A DNA stretch of 64,000 nucleotides from Verrucomicrobiota bacterium (GCA_024233345.1 JACKPT010000002.1:62001-126000), one strand, 5' to 3'; numbered from the stretch's first letter, positions 26,423-35,725 are shown. The notes: generated by a model not told the origin, from the letters alone. Translations and numbers: made by a program.

Positions 26423-28665
26423 TCGATGATGGTGACCGGCACCCGGATTTCCAGGCTCTCCCGGGGGAGACACCGCTCTTCACTGCAGGCGGTAAAGGCC
26501 ACGGACAGCTTCAGTTCGACGACGCTTGTGGGCGCCGAATGCTCGATGTCAATGCGATAGGTAAAGGTCGTGTCCACCGCGCTGCGACCTGCCTCTTTCA
26601 GTCCGCGGGGATAACCGATCTCCACCGTCACGGGTTCCTGTTCCTGCAGATGCCATCCCGAATCCAGGTGGAGCGAGAGAACCAGTTCTGCTGTGGTGCG
26701 AATGGGGAGATGCCGGGGGGTGAGCGTAATTTCAAGGCTCAGGGGAACTTTTCGAAAGCTCAGATCAGGGACAGGACTGGAGGAGATTGTGGATGCCTCG
26801 CCAGCCTGTAACAGGCTCAGTGCGGCGTGGTAGGACAGCGTTCCGGTCGGTAATGGATGGAGCCAGCCGGAGGCCGCATCGAGCAGGCGCCACGCCTGTT
26901 CGCGGTCGCGGGAGTCACCCGTCTGTGCTGCAAGCGAAGCGAGGGCCAGGCAGGCCATGCCATTGCCCGAGGGGGTCGCCTGATCCAGAGTATCACTGGT
27001 GGGGATAAACAAAGCCTCATGTTCCTGACTGGTCGGACGATAGATTCCGGTGTCGCTGAGAAAGGTCTGGTCAAGCGTCTGCAGCAGCTCCCTGGCTTGA
27101 TCCCGATACCGGGTGGTGCCGGTCACCCGAAACAGGTCTACGAGGCCCCAGGCCATGGCCGCGTAATCCTCGAGAAAACCGGGGACAGCTGAAGGTTTTT
27201 CGCGCCAAGATCGCATCAGCTTGCCGGGGGCGGGCGAGAGATGCTCGAGAACCGCCCCGGCGGCTCGCTCTGCCGCCTCGATCAAGTCAGCGCGATGGGC
27301 GATGCGACCGGTCACCGCGAGCCCGCCAATCATCATGCCATTCCAGGCTGTCACTGCCTTGTCATCCCGGGCCGGTTGGGGGTGAGTGAGCCTTGCCTCT
27401 TGTAACACCTTCAATAGTGCATCCGCCCTTGTCCTGTCTTTTTCCGGCAACCGCGCGTCAAGGTAGGGCAGGTTTTTCCCGGTAGGTTTTCCTGTCGCCT
27501 CATCGTGCGCATTTCCCTCGGCGGTGCATCCATACCATCGGCAAAACCTGCGGGTATCCGCCGGGCCGAGCCGTTCCTCCAGTTCACCCAGGGTCCAGAG
27601 GTAGGTTTCTCCCTCGCCCGACCCGGTGTCGGCATCCAGGGACGATGCAAAAAGTCCATGTTCGAGCAGCAAGTCTCTGAGTACCCAGTCGCAGATGCGT
27701 TCCGCGATCATTAAATAGACAGGATCCTCCAGTTGCGATGAGGCTTCGGCATAGACCCGGGCCAGCAGGGCATTGTCATAGAGCATCTTCTCATAATGCG
27801 GAAGAAACCACCGCTCATCGGTTGCGTACCGATGGAATCCGCCGCCAACCTGGTCATGAATGCCGCCGAGCATCATCGCGTCGAGGGTGCGCCGCAGCAT
27901 TCCGTCTGATCGGGCATCCGGCTTGCTCCGGTTGGCGGTGGCTAGAAACAGCAGGGCGGCGTGGGGCGGAAATTTCGGGGCCCCGCCAAAACCGCCGTGC
28001 CGGGCATCAAAGGTCTTGGCCAGTGCTTCGCCGGCCCGATCCAGATACATCAGGGCTGATGGCGGGTGGAGTCTGGGTACCACCGCGGGCCGACTGGTCG
28101 CATACTGTGCGAGATTCTTGGACAGGCTGGTGGCCTGATTTTCCACTTGGGGCCGTTGTTCACGCCAGAGCGCGGCCAGACGCTCCAGCAGGGTTGCGAA
28201 ACCCATGCGACCCGGTCCGTCCTCAGGCGGGAAATAGGTGCCCGCGTACCAGGGGCGGCCCTCCGGGGTCAACCAGATCGAATTGGGCCACCCGCCGCGG
28301 CCCGTAAACGCTTGGGTAACCAGCATCATGGCATCGTCGATATCCGGCCGTTCCTCCCGGTCCACCTTGACTGGCACCGTGAACCGATTCAAAAGCCCGG
28401 CGATCCCGGGATGCTCAAATGATTCCTGCTCCATAACATGGCACCAGTGACAGGCTGAATAGCCAATCGAAACAAACACCGGCACATCCCGGTTTTTTGC
28501 CTCGGCAAAAGCCTCGGCACCCCACGGATACCAGTCCACCGGATTGGTGGCATGCTGGAGCAGGTACGGACTGGTGGCATGGATCAAGCGGTTGTATGCC
28601 TCTCCTCCATCCAAAGGCAGGCCGGCAATGATTTCAGGGGAGGGCAGCGGTGCGCGATTCATCAT
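26413..28665 (-). CDS. YyaL-type thioredoxin/glycosidase-like protein with a C-terminal DsbD-alpha-like domain
   Basis: The 750-residue protein matches the YyaL/spermatogenesis-associated-20 family. Its N-terminal thioredoxin-like domain (about residues 20-180) contains SIGYSACHWCHVMEQESF with Cys72 and Cys75 and the PDIDD and GGWPNSIWLTPEGRP motifs. An (alpha/alpha)6-barrel region extends to about residue 620. Unusually, the last 110 residues read like the N-terminal domain of DsbD, ending FTACSEERCLPRESLEIRVP, with two cysteines in the spacing of DsbD alpha. No signal peptide is seen, so the location is unclear. The family's physiological role is not established. Confidence 0.87.
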   Translation of the reverse strand: MMNRAPLPSPEIIAGLPLDGGEAYNRLIHATSPYLLQHATNPVDWYPWGAEAFAEAKNRDVPVFVSIGYSACHWCHVMEQESFEHPGIAGLLNRFTVPVKVDREERPDIDDAMMLVTQAFTGRGGWPNSIWLTPEGRPWYAGTYFPPEDGPGRMGFATLLERLAALWREQRPQVENQATSLSKNLAQYATSRPAVVPRLHPPSALMYLDRAGEALAKTFDARHGGFGGAPKFPPHAALLFLATANRSKPDARSDGMLRRTLDAMMLGGIHDQVGGGFHRYATDERWFLPHYEKMLYDNALLARVYAEASSQLEDPVYLMIAERICDWVLRDLLLEHGLFASSLDADTGSGEGETYLWTLGELEERLGPADTRRFCRWYGCTAEGNAHDEATGKPTGKNLPYLDARLPEKDRTRADALLKVLQEARLTHPQPARDDKAVTAWNGMMIGGLAVTGRIAHRADLIEAAERAAGAVLEHLSPAPGKLMRSWREKPSAVPGFLEDYAAMAWGLVDLFRVTGTTRYRDQARELLQTLDQTFLSDTGIYRPTSQEHEALFIPTSDTLDQATPSGNGMACLALASLAAQTGDSRDREQAWRLLDAASGWLHPLPTGTLSYHAALSLLQAGEASTISSSPVPDLSFRKVPLSLEITLTPRHLPIRTTAELVLSLHLDSGWHLQEQEPVTVEIGYPRGLKEAGRSAVDTTFTYRIDIEHSAPTSVVELKLSVAFTACSEERCLPRESLEIRVPVTIIDQG

Positions 28666-28700
28666 GCCTCAACCTATCCCGCCCGGCCAACAGATGCAAA

Positions 28701-28725
28701 CCCCCAACCTGCAGCCCCCAACCTG
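28701..28725. repeat. short direct repeat near tRNA-Gly
   Basis: CCCCCAACCTG occurs at 28701-28711 and again at 28715-28725 (period 14). Similar AACCTG/AAACCT micro-repeats occur at other gene ends in the window (near 19120-19140 and 51390-51430). Confidence 0.45.
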
Positions 28726-28782
28726 TAGCGACAGACTTGACCTCCTCCCTCCGAATCCTCTACAGTGCCTCCCTCACTTCAA

Positions 28783-28856
28783 GCGGGTGTTGCTTAGTGG
28801 TAAAGCTCCAGCCTTCCAAGCTGGTCACGCGGGTTCGATTCCCGCCACCCGCTCCA
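28783..28856 (+). tRNA. tRNA-Gly (TCC anticodon)
   Basis: A complete 74-base cloverleaf. The acceptor stem is GCGGGTG/CACCCGC, the anticodon stem is CCAGC/GCTGG with loop CTTCCAA (anticodon TCC), and the T-loop is TTCGATT-type. The CCA end is encoded. Confidence 0.96.
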
Positions 28857-28910
28857 TGCTGAAACTTCAGCTCCGTACCGTTCCTTCTCCAAGGAAGTTT
28901 CGACGCTTTC

Positions 28911-28958
28911 TGGGTTGCTTTGTTCTGAATGCCCACGGATCTCGGGGATCGCACGGAT
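28911..28958. repeat. dispersed 48-bp repeat, copy A
   Basis: This segment, between tRNA-Gly and tRNA-Tyr, matches 54919-54966 at 41 of 48 positions without gaps. The best-conserved core is GCCCACGGATCT followed by GGATCGCACGGAT. It is not coding and has no clear hairpin. Confidence 0.7.
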
Positions 28959-29005
28959 GAGGACTTGGTTGATGAAGTGATCCGGTTCCCGGAATATATC
29001 AAAGC

Positions 29006-29090
29006 TGGTGGTGGGAGAAGGATTCGAACCTTCGAAGACAGAGTCGTCAGATTTACAGTCTGATGCGTTTGGCCACTTCGCTATCCCACC
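29006..29090 (-). tRNA. tRNA-Tyr (GTA anticodon)
   Basis: An 85-base tRNA with the long variable arm of bacterial tRNA-Tyr. The acceptor stem is GGTGGGA/TCCCACC, the anticodon arm is CAGA/TCTG with loop CTGTAAA (anticodon GTA), and the CCA end is encoded. It is the only tRNA of the three on the minus strand. Confidence 0.95.
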
Positions 29091-29243
29091 GCCATGGTTT
29101 CATCCTGCTGGATGCAGTTGGGTAGTTTTAGCCAGCCGGTCCCAGAGATCAAGACTGTTTTTCAGATTGGATCCGAATTGCACTCGAGGGTTGACAGGAA
29201 GACGGGCAGACTTTAGAAACACCACCTGTCTTTGAAACAGCAT

Positions 29244-29319
29244 GGGGGGTTAGCTCAGCTGGGAGAGCGCGTGAATGGCATTCACGAGGTCGTGGGTTCG
29301 ATCCCCATACCCTCCACCA
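29244..29319 (+). tRNA. tRNA-Ala (GGC anticodon)
   Basis: A 76-base tRNA. The acceptor stem GGGGGGT/ACCCTCC has one G-T pair and the D-arm is TAGCTCAGCTGGGAGAGC. The anticodon stem CGTGA/TCACG carries loop ATGGCAT (anticodon GGC). T-loop and CCA are intact. Confidence 0.95.
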
Positions 29320-29342
29320 TGTTTCGGTTTGAGCGATCAGGC

Positions 29343-30194
29343 TCAGGTCTTCTGAAACCCTTTGGGCAGTTTTTTCCACGCGTCCTGGAATCGTTTTCTT
29401 CGTTTACGCCTCACCAGCCGGGCTTCAGCAATGAGGGGCTGGAGGGCGGCATCCTCCGCTTCGGCAAGAAACTGAAGGACCATATCCACGTCATGGAGTT
29501 TCCCCAGTCTGCGTTCGCAGGTCCGGAGTTTTTCGTAGAGGGCTTGGGTTTCCCGGGTAAACAGGCTTGGCATCAGGGTGTGGAGGTAGCGCAGGCGCCG
29601 GATGAGGATGCGCAGTTCATGCAGCTTTTGTTCATTGGAGGATTGGGCGAGGTTTCGCTTGCGCCGGATGCGCCGGACGGTTTTTTCGACCAGCACTTTG
29701 CCGGTGTGCAGGGTGGCCTCGGGACGGGCTTTTTGCTCGAATTCCCGTAGTTCCTGAATGGCGCGACTGATATGGCGATGGAGGGTTTTCCCGCCCGGGG
29801 TTTCGGCGAGCCTGTGGATGGCGGTGTAACGGTTTCTACGCCGGGCGGTGAGGCGGCTGCGCAGTTGACGATAGGCTGCTGTGCACTTTTTCCCGCCGGG
29901 CTTGTCCAGGTCCTGGAGCAGGGCGAGGCTGACATCCAGATCTCGCGCGGGCCCGAGCGTGCGGGCCACCTGCTTGAGGTGTTCTCCACATTGCCGGGCT
30001 GGCTCCGGATAGACCCCAAAGCTGATCAGTACCCGGGATTGCCGGACCGCGGTACGCAAATTGTGCAGCGTCTCCATATCCGGCTGCCGACGGTAAATCC
30101 GCCAGGCCGTGGCCACCTCCTGCAGGGATGCGGTCAGGGCATCCAACATTTCCCGCGAGCAGGATCTCCGGGCGCTTTTCTGGGGCGAGGCCAT
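29343..30194 (-). CDS. CHAD domain protein (polyphosphate-binding type)
   Basis: CHAD domains are helical bundles with conserved His and Arg/Lys residues that bind polyphosphate. This 283-residue protein is very basic. It has the METLHNLRTAVRQSRVLI block (about residues 40-58) and a second LHELRILIRRLRYLHTLMP block (about 190-210), which are the two CHAD repeats. No CYTH phosphatase domain is attached. The ATG at 30194 overlaps the ppk stop (ATGA), so it is translationally coupled to polyphosphate kinase, which strongly supports a polyphosphate-related role. Confidence 0.9.
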   Translation of the reverse strand: MASPQKSARRSCSREMLDALTASLQEVATAWRIYRRQPDMETLHNLRTAVRQSRVLISFGVYPEPARQCGEHLKQVARTLGPARDLDVSLALLQDLDKPGGKKCTAAYRQLRSRLTARRRNRYTAIHRLAETPGGKTLHRHISRAIQELREFEQKARPEATLHTGKVLVEKTVRRIRRKRNLAQSSNEQKLHELRILIRRLRYLHTLMPSLFTRETQALYEKLRTCERRLGKLHDVDMVLQFLAEAEDAALQPLIAEARLVRRKRRKRFQDAWKKLPKGFQKT

Positions 30195-32326
30195 CAAGCC
30201 AGTCCCGCCGGGCGCTCAGGCACAAATAGATCTCGCCCGGTATGCTGCAATTGCTGGGCGGCCGCACAGGCTTCCTCGTAGAAGTACGCCTGAGAGCGGA
30301 GGGTGTCCTTTGTCCGACCCGGCTTGAGCCTCCGGTACACCCCGTCGGGCTGCTGACCACGGCCCTTGACATTGTCTTTGAAGGCGACGGACAGAATGTG
30401 GGTCAGGCGTTCCCGGCAGTCGTCATCGGCGATGGGGATCAGCAATTCGACCCGCTTATCGAGATTGCGCTGCATCCAGTCCGCACTGGAGATGAAGACC
30501 TGGGGTTCGCCGCCCTGGTGAAAGTAGAGGATGCGGCTGTGTTCAAGAAACCGGTCAATGATGCTGACCACCTCGATATTTTCGCTGAGACCGGACACTC
30601 CGGGGCGCAGGCAGCAGATGCCGCGCACATTCAACTGGATCTTCACGCCGGCCTGGGACGCCCGGTACAGGGCGTCAATGATTTCGGGGTGGGTGAGGGA
30701 ATTGATGCGGGCACGGATCATCGCTTCCTGCCCCTCCCGGCTGCGCATGGCTTCGCTTTCGATCAGATCGAGCAACCGCTCTTTGATGCCAATGGGGGCG
30801 GCTTCGATTTTGCGGAAGCGAATGGGTTGGGAGTAGCCGGTGATCATGTTGAAGAACGCGGTGGCGTCGGCCCCGTAGTCTTCGCGGCAGGTCAGGTAAC
30901 TGATGTCGGTATAGAGGCGAGACGTAATCTCGTTGTAGTTTCCGGTGCCAAAGTGAACATAGCGCTTGATGCCGCCGGGCTCGCGCCGGACAACCACACA
31001 GATCTTGGCGTGGGTTTTGAGCCCCTTGATGCCATAGATCACCTGGACGCCGGACTGTTCGAGGGATTGCGCCCAGTGAATATTGCGGGCCTCATCGAAA
31101 CGGGCTTTCAATTCCACCACCGCAGTGACCTGTTTGTCGCGGGATGCGGCCCGGGTCAGGGCGGCAATGATCGGACTGTTTTCGCTGGTCCGGTACAGGA
31201 TCTGTTTGATGGCGAGTACATCGGGATCGTTGGCGGCCTCATCGATGAACCGGATCACCGGATCGAAACTTTCATACGGGTGGTGCAGGAGCAGGTCCTT
31301 GCGGGATAGAATGTCAAACATCGGCACTCCGGGCGGCACCCCGGGGGAGGGTTGCGGTGGCCATGGTTTATCACGCAGGTGGTCGAACCCGGTGGCGCGG
31401 GCCAATCCGAAGTAGGCGGACAGGTCGAGGGGGCCATCGAGGTCATAGATTGCATCTTCCCGGACATCAAGCGCCTGGATCAACCAATTGCGGAGATCTG
31501 CGCTGGTCCGGGCGTCAAGCTCGAGGCGGATGCAGTCGCTTTGTTTACGGGCATCCAGTACCTCCTTCATCCGCATCATCAGGTCGACCGCGAGGTCTTC
31601 CCGCACCCCCATATCCGCATTGCGGGTGATCCGGAAAATTCGGCATTCCACAATCGGTTCGCCGGGGAACAGTCGCTGGACAAAGGTCGAGACCACGTCT
31701 TCGACGAGCGCGTAATTGTGTCCTTCATCGATAGGCACGGTGATGAAGCGGGAGAGTTTGCGGGGGATGGGCACGACGGCATGGCGGTCGGGGAGGCGCT
31801 TCTTCCCTTTGCCGGACCGGGCGGAGGGTTTGAGCCGGACAATCAGGTTGAGGTTCAGTCCCGGGATGAATGGGAACTCCTCATCGTCCCGCACCGCGAG
31901 GGGGGAGAGGATGGGATAGAGATCATGGTCAAAGACCTGTTCGAGGTATTCATGCACCGCAGGCGTTGCCTCGTCCATGGTGATGCGCCGCAGTCCCTCG
32001 CTCGCGAGCTGGGGGACGAGATCGTTCAGCAGGCATGCGTATTGTTCGGCAACCATGGCATGGACCAACGAGCTGATCTGGGTTAGTTGCTGTTCGGTCG
32101 TCAGTCCGGAAAGCTCCGGTTCGTTTTTGCCCCGGGCCAGGAGCAGGTCGAGCCCCCCGACCCGGACCATGAAAAATTCATCGAGGTTGGAGGAAACGAT
32201 GGCGAGGAACTTGAGCCGTTCGAGGGGCGGCAGGGTGGGGTCGAGGGCCTCTTCAAGTACCCGGCGGTCAAAATCGATCCAGCTCAATTCGCGGTTGTTG
32301 TAGACGGGGGAAACAGGATCAGACAT
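30194..32326 (-). CDS. ppk1: polyphosphate kinase 1
   Basis: PPK1 reversibly polymerises the gamma-phosphate of ATP into polyphosphate. The 710-residue protein has the expected four-domain length. It starts YNNRELSWIDFDRRVLEEA and SSNLDEFFMVRVG (N-domain). The autophosphorylated histidine lies in GLKTHAKICVVVRRE (His439). Other active-site motifs are VHFGTGNYNEITSRLYTD and IDRFLEHSRILYF near the end. It overlaps the ppx end by 8 bases and the CHAD start by 4, so the three are one operon. Confidence 0.96.
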   Translation of the reverse strand: MSDPVSPVYNNRELSWIDFDRRVLEEALDPTLPPLERLKFLAIVSSNLDEFFMVRVGGLDLLLARGKNEPELSGLTTEQQLTQISSLVHAMVAEQYACLLNDLVPQLASEGLRRITMDEATPAVHEYLEQVFDHDLYPILSPLAVRDDEEFPFIPGLNLNLIVRLKPSARSGKGKKRLPDRHAVVPIPRKLSRFITVPIDEGHNYALVEDVVSTFVQRLFPGEPIVECRIFRITRNADMGVREDLAVDLMMRMKEVLDARKQSDCIRLELDARTSADLRNWLIQALDVREDAIYDLDGPLDLSAYFGLARATGFDHLRDKPWPPQPSPGVPPGVPMFDILSRKDLLLHHPYESFDPVIRFIDEAANDPDVLAIKQILYRTSENSPIIAALTRAASRDKQVTAVVELKARFDEARNIHWAQSLEQSGVQVIYGIKGLKTHAKICVVVRREPGGIKRYVHFGTGNYNEITSRLYTDISYLTCREDYGADATAFFNMITGYSQPIRFRKIEAAPIGIKERLLDLIESEAMRSREGQEAMIRARINSLTHPEIIDALYRASQAGVKIQLNVRGICCLRPGVSGLSENIEVVSIIDRFLEHSRILYFHQGGEPQVFISSADWMQRNLDKRVELLIPIADDDCRERLTHILSVAFKDNVKGRGQQPDGVYRRLKPGRTKDTLRSQAYFYEEACAAAQQLQHTGRDLFVPERPAGLA

Positions 32327-33917
32327 CGGAAATCATTCCTTCATTCGGGGTTCCGGTTTCGAGGATCATGCGCATGCCATAGACATCGTTGAACATGCTG
32401 CCCTTTTCCTTGAGGGCGATTCGCTCGAGGGTGAGATCCTCGACATCGTGGATGAACACCTGGAGGGTACCCGCCCGTCGGACAAAGCTGACTTCGCGCA
32501 CTTGCTGCATGTGATTCCGGTCGAGAGCGTCGGCGACCCGGAGGATCGCGGATAATTTCGAGACAATCATCCGCTCTTCCCGGTCGAGGGTGTTGTACAC
32601 CTCGTGATGGGGAAGGGGGGGCGCTTTGCGGTGGTACCGGGCGATCAGGGCAATGAGTTGCATGTCATGATGGTTCAACCCGAACAGATCGCTGTTGAGG
32701 ATGATATACATCGAGTGCTTGTGGTGGCTGCGGTTGTTGATGAAAAGGCCGACTTCGTGGATCAGGGCGGCGATGTGGAGCAGCATTTCATAGCGGGGTC
32801 CGAGCTGGTGTTCGGAGCGAAGCTCGTGAAAGAATTTCAGGCAAAGATCTGCGACCTGCCTTCCATGCCTTTCATCAAACGCGTATTTATGGCCGAGGGC
32901 GATGGCGGAATGAATAACCTGATCCGCAAACAGGGGGGACCAGCCACTTCCGATGACCGCTTCCCGGAGCAGTCCATGACGCAGGCTGGATTTGGGAATC
33001 AGCAACTTTTCGATATCGAACACCTTGGCCAGTTCGGCATAGCCGAGGAGGGCGGGCCCGAGGGTCTCCGCTTCCTGGTAGGACAGGCGGTACTTCTTGA
33101 CCAGTTCGTCCACCGAGTACTGGGAAACCTTGCGTGCAAGCTTGGTGAAGTCTCCGACCTCAAGCCGCACCATGTAGGAGGACCGCCAGGTCTTGCTCAG
33201 GTGTTCGGCGGCAAACCGGGCATCTCCGGAGACCGCGACCAGGATGGGCCGCCGCTGGGTGGGCACGCTGCGTTTGATCTGATCGACCATCAGTTCGATG
33301 TGGCGTAGAAAGGTTGCGCTCATCTGTTCGCTGGTCGCGTAGCGGGTTTCGAGGGTTTCCCGCATGCGAAGGGTGCCCAGCCGGTAGGTGTTGGAATAGC
33401 TCACATAGCCATCCTGAACCAGGAGCAGTTCGGTGTCGCCACCGCCTACCTCGACGACCAGAACATCACCCTGACTCAGGCTTTCGTCGCGAGCGAGCAG
33501 GTCCTGAACTCCTAGGTAGGTGAGCCGGGTTTCCTCCGCTTCCTCAATGAGATCGACGGCAATGCTGGTGGCGATATAGATACGGTCGAGAAAGGTATCC
33601 CGGTTGCCGGCCTCGCGGACCGAGCTGGTCGCCACCGCGCGGATCTGTTTGGGGTCGGTGATTCCGTATTCCTCCATGACCCGTCGAAAGCCGCGCAGGA
33701 TTTTGACGCACTCTTCGATGGTGGCTTGCTGGATGGTATGGCGGGTGAAGGTATCCTTGCCGAGGTGAACCGCCTGTTGCATGGATTCGATGATATGGAT
33801 GTCGCCGTCGGAGGTGACCTCGGCAATTTCCATACGGACGGCCGTGGCGCCGATATCGATCACCGCGATGACGCGAGGTGCGGGCTTCTGGAGTGGCATG
33901 GATTCCGGGGTGGTCAT
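32319..33917 (-). CDS. ppx: exopolyphosphatase / Ppx-GppA phosphatase with C-terminal HD-type domain
   Basis: Ppx removes terminal phosphates from polyphosphate; GppA-type relatives also hydrolyse pppGpp. The 532-residue protein has the actin-like ATPase-fold start VIAVIDIGATAVRMEIAEV, then AVATSSVREAGNRDTFLDRI and VLVVEVGGGDTELLLV. The C-terminal half (from about residue 330) is the HD-like helical domain of long Ppx proteins (LLHIAALIHEVGLFINNRSH). It starts 4 bases after the ROK kinase stop and overlaps ppk at its end. Ppx versus GppA activity cannot be told from motifs, but the operon favours polyphosphate. Confidence 0.92.
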   Translation of the reverse strand: MTTPESMPLQKPAPRVIAVIDIGATAVRMEIAEVTSDGDIHIIESMQQAVHLGKDTFTRHTIQQATIEECVKILRGFRRVMEEYGITDPKQIRAVATSSVREAGNRDTFLDRIYIATSIAVDLIEEAEETRLTYLGVQDLLARDESLSQGDVLVVEVGGGDTELLLVQDGYVSYSNTYRLGTLRMRETLETRYATSEQMSATFLRHIELMVDQIKRSVPTQRRPILVAVSGDARFAAEHLSKTWRSSYMVRLEVGDFTKLARKVSQYSVDELVKKYRLSYQEAETLGPALLGYAELAKVFDIEKLLIPKSSLRHGLLREAVIGSGWSPLFADQVIHSAIALGHKYAFDERHGRQVADLCLKFFHELRSEHQLGPRYEMLLHIAALIHEVGLFINNRSHHKHSMYIILNSDLFGLNHHDMQLIALIARYHRKAPPLPHHEVYNTLDREERMIVSKLSAILRVADALDRNHMQQVREVSFVRRAGTLQVFIHDVEDLTLERIALKEKGSMFNDVYGMRMILETGTPNEGMISDV

Positions 33918-33921
33918 GGGA

Positions 33922-34896
33922 TTATTGAGTCAGGTCGGCAATCGAGGCGGCCGCGCCCATGGCGCCGGCGAAATCACCCAGTTCGGCGACTTTCACGGTG
34001 AGGTCTTTGGCAAAAGGTTTCATGGCCGATTGTCCGATGGCCTTGCTGACTTCTTCCAGAAACAGGCTGGACATCGCCTCGACCATGCCCCCCCCAAGGA
34101 CCGCGATATCCGGGGCAAGGAGATTGGCGACATTACCGATGGCGAGACCGATACGGGAGGCGGCGTTTCGGACGATCGCCTCCACGACCTTGTCCCCCCG
34201 GGCAATGGCTTCGGCGAGGACACCACTGCGGATCTGGGCGAGGTCGGTGCCCGCGAGTTCAAGCAGGATGGGCGCTTCACCGCGGTATGCGGCGGCGGCG
34301 GCCTCGGCGGCGATCGCCAGTCGACTTGCCGAGGTTTCCAGGCAGCCGCGTTTGCCGCATCCGCACAGGCGCCCATTGCGGTCCATGTTGAGATGGCCGA
34401 TCTCCATGCAGGAATGATTGCCGCCCTCGATCAGTTGTCCGTGGTAGACGCAGCCTCCCCCGATTCCGGTGCCGGGAAAAATCCCCAGTACACAGCGGCC
34501 ACCCCGGCCCGCGCCAAACCGGTACTCACCGAAGGTCCCCGCATCCACATCGTTCAACAGGGTGACCGGACAGTGGTATTCGTCGGATAGCATCTGCTTC
34601 AGCCGGACATTTTTCCAACCCAGATTGGGAGCTTCGAGAATGATTCCTTTTTCGAGGTCGAGAGGGCCGGGAATACCGCACCCGATGCCTTTCAGCTGGT
34701 CGGGGGTGATCTTCGCATCAGCGAGGGCCTCGTTCAGCGTGCTGATGATGCGCTGGACTCCCGCCTGCGCACCCTCGTTGCCCTTGGTTTTTTTTCGCTT
34801 TTTGCCGAGCAGCTTGAACTTCTGGTCATACACGACAGCCATCATTTTGGTGCCGCCGAGATCGAATCCGATATAGATGTCTTTCAGTTTGGCCAT
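33922..34896 (-). CDS. ROK-family sugar kinase (glucokinase-like)
   Basis: ROK kinases phosphorylate glucose or related hexoses, and the polyphosphate glucokinases belong to this family. The 324-residue protein begins KDIYIGFDLGGTKMMAVVYD (phosphate-binding motif). It has LLNDVDAGTFGEYRFGAGRG with the catalytic Asp, then MEIGHLNM and the zinc-binding LCGCGKRGCLET. I start at the ATG at 34896, with AGAGGAA upstream; a longer upstream start is less likely. It is 4 bases upstream of ppx. The phosphate donor is not visible in the sequence; the operon raises polyphosphate as a possibility. Confidence 0.88.
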   Translation of the reverse strand: MAKLKDIYIGFDLGGTKMMAVVYDQKFKLLGKKRKKTKGNEGAQAGVQRIISTLNEALADAKITPDQLKGIGCGIPGPLDLEKGIILEAPNLGWKNVRLKQMLSDEYHCPVTLLNDVDAGTFGEYRFGAGRGGRCVLGIFPGTGIGGGCVYHGQLIEGGNHSCMEIGHLNMDRNGRLCGCGKRGCLETSASRLAIAAEAAAAAYRGEAPILLELAGTDLAQIRSGVLAEAIARGDKVVEAIVRNAASRIGLAIGNVANLLAPDIAVLGGGMVEAMSSLFLEEVSKAIGQSAMKPFAKDLTVKVAELGDFAGAMGAAASIADLTQ

Positions 34897-34933
34897 GGTT
34901 CCTCTGTTGGTAGGAAGGTGAATCAACCGTGGG

Positions 34934-35725
34934 TCAGGCTTTCGCGACCTGTCCCCGGACAATGAATCCGGTCATCGAGCCGCAGAAGGTACCTGCACTG
35001 GCACTTTCCTGCCCGCGTTGAAGCCACTGGGCGCTGTCCTCAGGGCTGATCAGTCCGGCCGAGGCCACCTTGTTCAGCATCGCGTCGATCCCCCAGATAA
35101 ACCGTGCAATGGTCCAATCGGTGATACAAACGGCGTCGGCATAGACCTCGACCTGGGTGAGCGGGCTTTTTTTGAACAACCGGTACAGCCCGCGTCCCGC
35201 CCGCCCATTGGGTTGACGGTCACGATAGAACGCCGCGATTTTATCGGTGAGTTCCACCATCGGGTGGTCCAGGACCAGGGTGCCCCAGTCCACTTCCGCG
35301 ACCACCACCCATCCCCCCGGCTTGGTGACCCGGATCAACTCGGCAAGGGCTTCCGCTGGTTGCTCCAGATGTTGAAACACCCGGTCGGTACGAGCACGGT
35401 CGATCGTGTCGGTCTCCAGCGGAAGTTGGTAGAGATCGCCTTCGTGAAATGTGACCGGCACCCCTGCCGCTTCCGCCCGTTTGCGGGCCTCGGTGACCAA
35501 TTCGGGTAGCAGTTCCACCCCGGTGAGTTGCACCGCCGGTCCGAGCTGCTTTCCGATTGCGATCAGATCATCGCCGGTGCCGCAGCCGGCATCGAGAATG
35601 GATACTCCGGGCTGAAGATTCATGAACTCGATAGCCCGCCGCTTGTAGCCTCCGAATAACCGGGTAATTTGGGTCAGGTAATCGACTTTATCGGCTTGAT
35701 ACGCGGTGGATTGTTGGTCCGGCAT
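34934..35725 (-). CDS. class I SAM-dependent methyltransferase
   Basis: This 263-residue methyltransferase has the SAM-binding motif SILDAGCGTGDDLIAIGKQL (about residues 43-62), GVELLPELVTEARKRA after it, then EGDLYQLPLETDTID and RVTKPGGWVVVAEVDWG, in the usual order of UbiE/Methyltransf-11 proteins. The substrate is unknown. The ATG at 35725 has GGGAGG upstream; the frame runs further upstream, but that extension overlaps another gene and is unconserved in character. The gene precedes the ROK kinase by 37 bases and may lie in the same transcript. Confidence 0.88.
   Translation of the reverse strand: MPDQQSTAYQADKVDYLTQITRLFGGYKRRAIEFMNLQPGVSILDAGCGTGDDLIAIGKQLGPAVQLTGVELLPELVTEARKRAEAAGVPVTFHEGDLYQLPLETDTIDRARTDRVFQHLEQPAEALAELIRVTKPGGWVVVAEVDWGTLVLDHPMVELTDKIAAFYRDRQPNGRAGRGLYRLFKKSPLTQVEVYADAVCITDWTIARFIWGIDAMLNKVASAGLISPEDSAQWLQRGQESASAGTFCGSMTGFIVRGQVAKA

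Noticed and set aside
28783..29319. tRNA cluster as a prophage or island attachment site
   Set aside because: No integrase, no partial tRNA duplicate and no foreign gene block flanks the three tRNAs.
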